NCBI GenBank assembly: GCA_964023275.1 | Contig: OZ029913.1 | Location: 57,912,358-57,976,357 of the forward strand | DNA from: Norana najaformis | Lineage: Eukaryota; Annelida; Clitellata; Crassiclitellata; Hormogastridae | Direction: 5' to 3' | Length of the DNA stretch: 64,000 bases | Shown: positions 39,089 through 51,000 of the stretch, piece by piece | Position numbering within the stretch: the first letter of the stretch is position 1 | How the letters are laid out: the number at the start of each line of letters is the position of its first letter | The notes under the pieces: generated by a model | What the model was told of the DNA's origin: nothing | Seen by the model: the letters and a program-made list of their open reading frames with translations, nothing else | Database searches by the model: none | Position numbers and translations under genes: made by a program

Positions 39089-42000
39089 ATGAAAATGAGT
39101 GCAAAAAATATAGCCACGGTTAGTGTAACACAGACGGTTATTGATTGGCATTTGTCGCAAATATGCCAGGATCTTTCCTGAGTGTGATCACATATTATTA
39201 TTATTATTAGTATGAACAGATGTAAGTCTCCGTCATTAACATATTGAGATTAAAATTTGCTGAGCTTGTGCCATGTTCTAACTGTCCCCGAATAAATGCA
39301 CTGGTTACTCACTATGACTCTTACAGTCATTTTTTGGCCGTATCAGAGTAGGGCCAGATGGGTCATTTAACCCGGGCCAGGATCTCGATGAAGCCTCAGA
39401 TTTCTTCTATTTCCAGAATTCTGTGTAACCAGGAAAGGGGCCTTAAAGGGTAGAATTATCTTGGGGCAATGAGTACACAGTCTAGTGATCCGTCGTTTGG
39501 TATGATTGGTTTGCGTGGAGCCAGTCACCTGATGTGTAGGGTGTGTGGGGTTATATGTGTGGTTGTAGACAATTGAAGACATTGACAAGGCACTGGTTGG
39601 AAAAGGTCTTGCCGCATCCTGTTCTGACAAAGAGAAGCTCTGTCATATCTGGAACTTATACCTGCAGGCAGAGGTAGAGCTCAGTTTGTTGAAATATTTT
39701 TTTGATGTAATATGATACAAATAATTTTTTGTTTTTGGTTTTATCAGTTCTTGAATTCAGGTGGTTCTTTAGATTTGACTTTGCCCTTCAGATAACAGTT
39801 TTATTAATTAAATTTTGTGGCAGCATCATTTTGCCCATGAGGCATTAAATTTTTTATGTTCTGACCTTAAGACCCTTGCTTAAAGTTTGAAGATTTGCAA
39901 ACCTGCTAGTTTTGCTGTCGAAAATTCTAGATAGAATTAATAAATTTACCCTTTTAGACAAACTCTCTATGCATATAGGACTAGTATGTGTATCAAGATA
40001 TTTATAAAGCATCTTCTAAAATCTTTGAAAAACACGGCTAAAATGCAGGGTAATCATAATTGTAATTGTAAGTTTGAGATTTCTACAGTGCCGTATGAAA
40101 GCTAAGTCATGGAAGCCAGCTTATTCAGTACAGGCATTCAGTCAAAAGGCAGGAAGGGTTTGGTTCCAGGTCAAGATCCAAGAGTCATGCCGGCAGGGTA
40201 AGAGATATAAGATATTTTAGGCATGACCTAGAAAGCATAAGTTCAATGGAAGATTGTTGAGTTATTGAACAGAAGCGTGGAACCGGCATAATCCAACAAG
40301 CTTGTACCACTTGATAATTCAGTGCTTCATTTAAGCATTGCTGGCAAGGTAGAAGTTAGTGTAGTAGAGAGAGTGTTATTAGTTATGCTTGCTGTGTGTA
40401 AAAACTGAAAGTTTTGGTTTTTCTTTTCAGAGTAACATGACTGCTGCTATTGGCAACATTGACATCCTCAAAAAACAGTTCAATGAGGATCGAACAGAAT
40501 ATGAGGGCTATGTCGATCATATAAAGCTCTTGTCGCAAGGTCGCGAGGAGCTGATTTTGGAGTATGAAGCCGAAAACAAAGAACTTCGACAAGACATTGA
40601 GGATCTTGCCCAGCAGTTAGCGAGTAAGAAGTGATGCACTGTTTTTTTGTTAGACCTGAGCTAATCTTTTCCTCTGTATATTAAAAGTCTTTGATGCGTG
40701 CATGGTCTGGCTGGATGTATGTGATGGTGAATGCTGGTGCTATCTGGCAAATAATATGAGAATGAAAAGGTTTATTATTAAGTGGTATGCTAGGGCAGAG
40801 TTCTCCAAATCAAAACAGTTTCAGACAATTGCTTTTATGGTCGATAGCTAATGGGGAGCAGTAGAAGATTTATGCAGATCCAATTGAGATGTTTAGATTT
40901 ACCCCATTTGGTGAATTTTGACTGATCTGTCGATGGGTAGAAGTATTATACAATAAAAGTATTTTCCAGACTGACTTGACATAATTGCTTCATGGCCTGT
41001 TTTACAAGGGCAAAATATGTTGGCTCCCGGACCCACCTAGTTGTGATCTCCTCAGTTTTGTATAAGTACTGAACCCACGGCTAAAAAGTTTCCTATGCAA
41101 CTGTGCATAGAAAATGCTTGAAGAGTGTGATGTAAATGTTCTGTGGCTTAGGCTTTCGGAATCCTGAAACAGAACAAGCGCTGATAGACGCAGGATTTGG
41201 CGACATTGTTAGCAACAAGCCAAGGGAACAGATGGCGTGTCTGCTTATCGAAATAGCACGGCTGAATGATGACCTTGAAGCAGCGAAGGAGCAATGCTTC
41301 ATACAGACACCAGATGGCAAATACACAGCTGAGCAACTGTACAACATGCTGCAAGAAGATAGACAAGATCTGCCATTTAGTAGCAAGGTATGGGGTTTAA
41401 CTCAAGGTCTTTCATGTATGTAAGTGTGTGTGGGTGGGCATAGTCAAAGTAATAGTCACTACATAAAACATGTAGTAAGTAAGTAGTAAGTAAATAATGC
41501 ATGTCACTTCGTAATCATAATCGTAAACTTGAGATTTCTACAGCGCCCAATGAAAGCCAAGTCACAGGATCCAACTTATTCACAGGTGCTCAGTCATGGG
41601 AACCAGCTTATTCATAGGTGCTCAGTCAAAACAAAATCGATAGACTAGAAGGGATTGGTTCCAAGATCCAAGGCAGGCGGACGGCTATGGTGGGTGGTGT
41701 TGAAATTGGAGGATAAGTAAGGGGAAGAAGAGGATTACATGATTGAGAACTTGTCCCTTTTGCAGTACTTCAACAATTCAACGTTATGACTTTTCAGTAG
41801 TTAGGCCATATACCTGGGATGGCCTTCCTCTAGCTGTGTGTCCTTCTGGCAAGGTAGGCTTTGTACTCCATTCAGCAACACTTGAAAATGGTTCGTTTTT
41901 GCAGGGACTGAGCTGGGAGGGAGTGCCTCTGGCGATATATCTTGAAGGGGTGCCATAGAAATACTCTGAATTAATAAAATGATTTTACATGGTGGCAATT

Positions 42001-45000
42001 TATATATGTTATGTATATATATATACAAAATATAGACTTTGTTTTGCCATCATTAGGCAGCACATGTATAATATAAAGTGGGACACGGTAGTGTATTGGT
42101 ATGGTTGGTGCCTCGTAACCAGAGGGTCGCGGATTCGAATCTGCCTCAAACCACTGCATAGCGATCTTGGGCAAGTTGCTCACCCACAGTGGTCTGTGAG
42201 GAAGGCAACGGGAAACGACCTCACTCATCTCATCCCCAGGTGGCATAAAGCAAATGGACCTGCATCTGGGCAGAGAACTCATCATTATCGTGTAATATAT
42301 AGTGTATAATATATACTGTATATGTATATTACACACAGACATAAACACGTGTGTATTTATGTATGTGTGTTTGTATGTATGTATGTATGTGTGAATGTAT
42401 GTATGTATATGAAAGTCTGTTAATGAATATTAAAGGATAATTTTTTAGTGATGTACCTGTTACCTTTTAGGGTGGTAGACAACTCGCTTCGGGTGATTTC
42501 AGTTCTATGCAGGTAAGTGATGAACTCTTGCATTAATAACTGAATTCCTTTGATCAGCTTAGACAAGATCCAGTCATTTTTAAGGCTTGTCTCGCAGTTT
42601 AAGAGCATACGACTGAGCCATTCCTGTGATGACATAGATGATGGAGTGTATGATAGCCTAGTGGTTAGTGTGCTGGACTCAACCAGGAGATTGGGGATTC
42701 AACCTCTCCAAAGAGGCAGAAAAATGTTTCGATATTTATGCCCCACTCGCAGCTGTAGTCAACGTGGCTATGAATTGACCATACACTGGTAGTGAGAAGA
42801 TCAGCTGGTGAGAGGACTGACCCTCCACACTGAAATTTTAGGACTAGTAAATGAAGTTACTAAGTTGCTAGCGCTTTGTACTGGGGAGATTGCTAACACT
42901 TCGTACTTGTGGCTGTCTCTCAGAGTGAAATGCATGGTAGTCGATCGGGTAGAGCGCTCGGCTTGTAACGCAGAGAATGCAGGTTTGAACCTCCCCTGAA
43001 ACGGTTACTATTTCTAGAGACCTTGAGCAAGTCCTTCACTCGCATTTGATCAGCACTATCGACTGATGCTTGTTAGACAGTGGTGCTTAATAAATGCAGA
43101 AATAATAAAGAGCTAGCTTAAGGGAATGTGATGGTTTCTGTATAGGGAATTAGAGCAACTCCTTAACATGCTATTGTTTGCATTATAATCAGTTAAGAAC
43201 TTGCTGTTAGATAGTGGTGTGCAAGTGTAAGAAATAATAATGCTTATTTAGAAAAGATCTATGATAACTACAATAAGGAGGCAACAGAGAAAATGGATTG
43301 GTCACTTACTGAATGGGTACTCACTCTTGCGAACTGTCATTGAGGACAGAATGGAGGTGAGGGAGACAAGAGGAAGACCCAGACAGATGCTGCTGGATTG
43401 GATGATGATGGATGGATACAACAGGCTGAAAGAAGAAGCTCAGCACTGAGAGGACCTTTGAACTTGCCTGAGGGCAGAGCGCCAGAAGAAGAAGAAGATT
43501 TAGAAAATATTAAGGGTCTTCTTAGCAGTCCATTTCATCATTATAGGCACTGCATTTTTATACAGAACATTCTTCAGAAAATGTGTTTCTTGTGATTCTG
43601 GTTTTTTGAGAGGTGCTCAATGATTCTGCAACTCGAAGGATTTTGGAGCGATTTAAAAAGTGGGCATGAGCTTGGAATACTGCACTTTAATGTGCTTCTT
43701 CTATATTTCTTGAATGACGAGATGTCAACCATGTTTAGTTACTAGAAAAATAGAAAAATCCTGCAATTGCTAATAGCTGCGGCTGATTTATTACAAATGA
43801 TCCCATCATTATATTTGAACTTCTATTTTCTACTGTATTATATGGTTGATTTCTTTAACCGATTACTACTGTTCTTTATTTTACATTTTTATACATTTTA
43901 CATTTTCATATGAGGTACTCACTGTCAAGTTTGGGAATTTTTCTTGCATTAATAAACATGACTATCTGCACTACAGATTCACATTTCTCTGTGACTTTGT
44001 GTGTGTTATAAATTTTCATTGTAATAATGATAGCATTAATTACAATAGCAACAATTGCAAGAATATTATTATTTGTTTTTTTTTAAATTCAGTCCTACTC
44101 TGATATAAAGGATCTGCTGAGAAATGTTGATGACTTGGAAATAACAAATGAGCTGCTGAAACAACGGCTCGTGAGTTTCTGTTAAGATTTTTGACAGATG
44201 TAAAATAGCTTTATAACACTGGTCAACATAGAAATCGTTACTGACTGGAAAAGGCCCTAATGTGTAGCATCTTGGTGTGCTGAACACGAATATAACCATA
44301 AAAATTTTTTATTGGCTCTCGTTTTGAAAATATTTCATGTAGTTCATTTTTTATGTTTCACCATGTAAATTTATGCAGTAGGACTGCGACAATATCCTAA
44401 ATAAGTCTAGAATGATGTAATATTCCACCTCATTGCATAATCCCATCATGGACACATCATGCACAGTTGATTACGTCATTTTCTGATGCAATGTAAAACT
44501 ACAGCCAGTCGGCTGCTGACGTAAGATGACGTCAGCAGTGTACTATATAAAGCGAGTCGGAACGGTTGAGGATTTACAATATTATAGACTTTGTGCGAGA
44601 CAGTTTAAGTTACTGTTTTATAAAACTATTATTACTTTATCCATTTAGATACGATACAGAACAGTAATGCCTCGGACGTGCGTAAATACTGTGGACAACT
44701 TTTGTTACATTTGTGGGGAAGTGACATTTGCCAACCAGAAGAAAAGTATCACTTATCAAGTCAAGAAGGCATATCATGCTTACTTCGAATGCAAGGTTGG
44801 TGACCAAGACAAGCCATGGGCCCCGCATATATGCTGTGCTACATGTACAACACAGCTTTCACAGTGGTTGAATGGCAAAAGACCATCAATGCCGTTTGCA
44901 GTTCCCATGGTGTGGAGAGAGCAAAGCAACCACGTAGATGACTGTTACTTCTGCTTGGTTCCTCCTCTTTCCGGTGGAATAACGAAGCAAAAGAAGTCGA

Positions 45001-48000
45001 CAATAGTCTACCCAAACATTCCGTCAGCATTGAGACCAGTTCCACATGGTGATGGACTTCCTATTCCAGAACCTCCAGCAGAATATATTTTCCTTGATTC
45101 ATCTGATGAGGACAAGGGTGAGCCGACATGTTCTTTTCCTGGTCCGTCAGTGTGCAGTGATCCCGATTTTCACTGTGGTGCATCATCAACCCCACACAGA
45201 ATAACACAGGAAGAACTAAATGACCTTGTTCGTGATTTGGACTTATCCAAAAACAAGGCAGAATTGCTAGGATCAAGACTCCAACAATGGAATCTTCTAG
45301 AAGAAGATGTCACAATTACTTCATATAGAAAGCGCCATCAGCAGTTGGAACCTTTCTTTATGAAGGAAGGTAATCTGGTATTCTGTTCCAATATTGACGA
45401 CCTCATGAATGCCTTACAGATCACTCATGACCCACAAGAATGGAGACTCTTTGTAGACTCTTCAACACTGAGTCTTAAGGCTGTGCTTTTGCACAATGGA
45501 AACCGTCTTCCATCTATTCCATTAGCGCATGCTGTCCACATGAAAGAGACATACGATAACCTAAAACAGCTACTGCATTCCATTGACTATAACAGGTACA
45601 AATGGCACCTGTGTGGTGATTTGAAGGTAGTTGCCATTTTAATGGGACTGCAGCAAGGATATACAAAATATGTGTTTCTTGTGTGAGTGGGATAGCCGAG
45701 CAAGAGAGTTGCACTACGTGCGGAAGGAATGGACTCCCAGACAAAACATGGCAGTTGGACAGAAGAATATCCAGCACCCAGCTCTGGTCGAGGCTCACAA
45801 AATCCTACTACCACCCCTTCACATCAAACTAGGTTTGGTGAAGAACTTCGTGAAAGCCATGGACCGCACTTCGCCAGCTTTCCGATACCTGCATGAAAAA
45901 TTCCCTCGACTCAGCGAAGCAAAGATTAAAGAGGGAGTTTTTGTGGGTCCTCAGATTAGAGAACTCTTCAAAGATGACCGCTTCAACAACTTGCTGGAGG
46001 GTGATGTGAAACAAGCATGGAATGCTTTTCGTCTAGTGTCTACAGACTTTCTGGGGAATGTTAGGGCAGAAAACTACAAGGAACTAGTAGAAGACATGCT
46101 CAAGCAGTACCAGAAATTTCGCTGCAATATGTCTCTGAAGATGCATTTCCTTCATTCCCATCTGGATTTCTTCCCTGACAACTGTGGTATGGTTAGTGAC
46201 GAACATGGCGAACGTTTTCATCAAGATATCGCAACAATGGAGCAAAGGTACCAGGGAAAATGGTCCACTACAATGTTGGCTGACTACTGCTGGACACTCC
46301 GCAGAGATGCTCCCAAACAGCTGTACAAGAGACAGGCAAAAAAATCTAAGAACTAGTCTATGACCTGGTTTTTACAAATATTAACTGTAAGTGTATCACT
46401 ATTGGCATGCATTGTGTTAAGATTTTTGACAGATGTAAAATAGCTTTATAATTAATTAATTGCTGTAAATCTACAGGTAAATTACCCTGAGCAAATTGTT
46501 TGGCCCCTATGTGCTTGTCACCAGTCAGTATTATGGGTTACTGGTGTGAGCTAGGAAGTGAATGGTGAGTTATGTGATGTGTCTGCATGACGTTGGGATT
46601 TATTTGTTTCCGGTTCAAGGCTATTCAGCTCATTGTGTCCCACTATGGGATGTTAGAGACTTTTGATTGCATTAAGATTTTTTGTTGAGATATTGTCAGC
46701 CTATTAAGCAGCACAATGTTAGTGTTTACAATTGATAGAGAATGTTTTTTGTTCTTCCCCTTGTTAACCAAACCCTTTTGCCTATCGATTTTGTTTTGAC
46801 TGAGCGCCTGTGAATAAGCTGGTCCCCGCGGCGCGGCTTTCGTTGGGCGCTGTAGAAATCTCGGAATTACGATTACGAATTACGATTGTTGCTCCTATTC
46901 CGGACATCATCCACTGTAGCCGTCTGACTGCCTGACTGCCTCTTAGATCTTGATCTAGAACCGTTTCTAACCCTCCTGCCTAGCGATTTTGTTTTGACTG
47001 AGCACATTTGAATAAGCTTGTTCCTGTGACTTAGCCTTCGTTGGGCGCTTTAGAAATCTTGATTTTACGATTGTGTTTGCGATAAGGTTTTGAATTTAAT
47101 ATAAATCCAGTGACTTAAAAACAACCATTTTTATTGATTGATGTGATCCTTAGACACTACTGATTGATTAATGAATTGGTTGGTGACCAAGTGATGAAGT
47201 GATTGATAAGTAACAGATGGATTAATTGGTTGTAGAAAGCTGTTTCTCCTAAAGACTACGAGGAAGTGATGGCAAGCCGAGCACACGACAGTCAACCGCC
47301 CGCTCGTGCATCAATTCAAAAACGGCTCCAGGAAGCAGCTGAGAAAGTGGTTGGCAAACACCTAGAAACACATTCAGTTCTTATTTCTTTTCTGGCACAA
47401 TGAGCTATCTCCTGTAGCTACTTAAGATTAGAACAGAAGGGTCCGTTTGACTTTACACAATCTAATCTGGAAACTTCTTTAGAACCGTTATTGTAATGCA
47501 CAATGACTCAGTCAGTGGTCACGTCTAAACTGCAAAGCTGCATTCCAAAACTGCATTCCAAAACTGCATTCCAAAACTGCATTCCAAAACTGCATTCCAA
47601 AACTACAAAACTGCATTCCAAAACCACAAACTGCTTTCCAAAACTGCATCCCAAAACTACAAAACTGCATTCCAAAACCACAAACTGCTTCCCAAAACTG
47701 CATTCCAAAACCACAAAACTTGTTTAAAAACCACAAAACTGCATTCCAGAACCACAGGACTGCATTTCAAGACTGCAGAACTGCATTCCAAAACTGAAAA
47801 ACTGCATTCCAAAACCACGAAACTGCATTTCAAGACTGCAAAACTGCATTTCAAAACTGAAAAACTGCATTCCAAAACAACATTGCACTGGATAGAACCA
47901 GTTGAGATCCCTGAGGCTACTGAGACCTGCTGGAGTTGTCAAGAGGAAGGCCATTCACTGCGATCTAGAGATACTGGTATTGTGTCATATGATGAAAACG

Positions 48001-51000
48001 AATGTAATGGTGTTAGTCTTTCAGATTACTTTGCAAGTCAACTAACCATGGGATCATCAAACTAGATGCTTACATTACACTTCTATCTGGTGTACCGTGA
48101 ATTGCTGTCTAGGTTTGGGTTCCACCAAAAGACATGGAAGAGGCGTCAAGGAGACTACGCGAGGCAGAAATCCGGGCAGCAGAAGCAGAAGTTCTTGAGG
48201 AAGAACTGGAAGAACGGATGGGAGAACTTGAGAGACTCAGGCGACACCTCCATTATGGAAGCAGTTCTGGGTCAGAGATAGTAAACTGTAATTGTGTAAT
48301 TGTAATCAGAAATTTGTCTCTTCAAGAAAATTATCAGACAGTTATAAATTTGTTGAAAAATGACCTCATATATTAATTGGTTTTTATCTTTGTGAAGAAC
48401 CACTATCTGATGCAGAATTAGATATTGGTTTTGCAAGGTTCTTAAAAGATGCTTTATAAGTTTATCATTATTTATTAATAAATTTATTATTATTTCTGTA
48501 TTTATTAAACAACGCTCACTATCTAATGACTAAGAATCAACTGATGGTGCTGAGCAATTCATGAGTGACGGACATGCTCAGGGTCCCTACACAATAACTG
48601 TTTCAGAGGAAGCTTGACCCATACCCTTTGCATTGCAAGCTGAGTGCTCTAACCAATCGGCCTCTGTGCCCCACTTGTTGAGGCAAGCATTCAACAAAGC
48701 TGGCAATATCATGTGCAGAATAGTTACAGTGAATATGAGACTTTGAGCCTGCTGCTCTTGAAATCTTTGTCTTATTTATTTATAAGATTTAAAAATTTTA
48801 TTGATTTATTTCTTATATTTTTACTGGAGCCACCACATAGAGCACATTTTCCTGCAATTTATTTTAGTAAAACAAATCAATTTTGAAAAATATTATTTAA
48901 GATATGTCTTTATGAAGTCCTAGTACTAGAAGCAAATAAAAAATTTAAAATAAATATTTGAATGTGTTTGGCCAATTGTAATTGTAATTTAAGATTTATA
49001 AAGCACCTCTTAGAGAATAAACTCAACTGGGGCGCTTCCGACCCGAACAAGCAAAATCACTGTTAAACGGTACAGTCTTCAATCACCTGCGAAACCCTGA
49101 GGGGAAGAGAGAGGGGCTCGAATTGCAGACCTCGAGAGAGACAGTTCCAGCAGGTGGGACTGACATGGAAAGATTGGATGAAACTATCTTTCCTGCTTCT
49201 GATTCTGCGTCATCCTACAACAACCACCGCTGCTGTATTAGCATCACATTGTCTCCCCATCCTGAGCCCTCGGCTTTTGACATGACACCAAAACTAGTTA
49301 GAAACCTGGCTTCTGTGGACGTTATCTATTATAGTGCCGGTGAATAAGCTTGTCTTCATAATGGAATTTTTGCCTGGTGCTGAGAAATCTTGGAGCATTA
49401 CATTGCATGGCGTTACATATGGCAGAAATGGTGCATCTTATTTGGACGAGTAATATTTGTTGCAGGGGCATTGGTGATGGTGATGGATTTGGTGCAAGTA
49501 TGAGGATGGGTGATAGGAATGACGTGCACAAGACGAATGAATTTCTTCAGCAGATGTTGGGATCAGTTGAGGCCAGACTACAACAGATGCAGGCCAGCAC
49601 AGGCGAGGCCAGTAGATTGTCCTCATCATTTTAGTTGTGTTGTTTATTTAACATTTATTTACGACTCCTTATAACATGCTTCACTACAACTGGAATTCTG
49701 ATATAACATGGATCCCAAAATTAATTTTCCTGTAGAAAATAAACTCATTTTAACACAACCTCATGAAAGGCAGACTACAGCAGATATCCCATAGTGGAAA
49801 ATAGGGGAGGCTTTCACTTCCTGCCTTTTGGCCCTTGGGCCGCCAGTAGACAAATCCCATAGTCCTGGACACGAGGCCAGGAATGCAGTTAACTTCCCAG
49901 CTTATGCCAAGACCAAATTCTGCTTTGGTGACAGAGACAGCTTTCCCAGGGTCATTACATAGAGTCTGATCAGCAGGCTGGAACCCGTAATCATTGGATT
50001 ACGGACCAAGCACGCTATCAAACAGTAGCGTGGTGGTGGCATTGCCTGAGGTAATGCTATGATCCTTCTATATGACCACTGACTTACCATTAAAAATGAA
50101 GTTATGTTGAATGTCTATGAACAGAAAGAGACGTTGGATGATCGGAAGTCTCTCTCCGATCAACTTCAGAATGTCCAGCGAGAGTTCAACCAAATCAAAG
50201 TGGAGCTGGTGAAAATGATGGAGAAATACAACCAGCAGTGTCGCAAATACAACGAACACAGAATGCACAGCAAGAACAAGATTTTCAAAGCAAAGTACTT
50301 TTGATATCAGTCATTTTCGTCATCCTTTCTCATAAGTCTAGGGCACTTTAGGCTAGAATATTAGCTACCAATGGCACTTTTTAAAGTAGATACGTCACTA
50401 TTCATTTCTTTTTTCATTTTGACCTTTGCGTATTCTGCGGCGAAGAGAGATGTGGTTGTTCCCCCATTCTGTACTCTAACAATGAAACATGTTAAATTTG
50501 TCATGGTAGGCCGTTCATTCTGGAACAGGCTGTCATGCAATCTGTGACATAATCTTGTGCTTCCTTCACCAGCAGCTGAAGATCAGAATGAATGTTCGAC
50601 CATGTTCTTGTGTTTTCCAGTTGGGAGAACCTCTGAGGAGTTTTTGTTTGAAGAGGTGCTGTATGAAAGTTGCAAGTATTATGACTAAAGTTGCTTGGAA
50701 AGTTGATAATTTTACTTTAAAAATCACCATTTTTGTATTTCCAGAGAAACATTTAAAGCAGAACGCCAACAACTCAACGAAAAGGTTGAGCACCTGGAGA
50801 ATGAACTGGCATTGATCAAGGTCACCCTGACAAAGGAACTGGAGTACAAAGAGAACATGGAGAAAAGTCACCACAACCTTCTCATTGAACAGAGGGACTT
50901 ACTGGCCAAGTATAGACATCAGTTACATTCTGTTACTAGAATGTCACATAGGTGGTGAAGGATGTCACCCAATCAATTCATTGCAAAATGAGCAGGGTCA

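Noticed and set aside
42930-43005. Possible tRNA gene with TGT-like anticodon
   Set aside because: Acceptor stem absent; followed by the SINE E body and AT-rich tail.
47503-47954. Cys/Phe-rich ORFs on both strands
   Set aside because: By-products of the 13-bp TGCATTCCAAAAC minisatellite.
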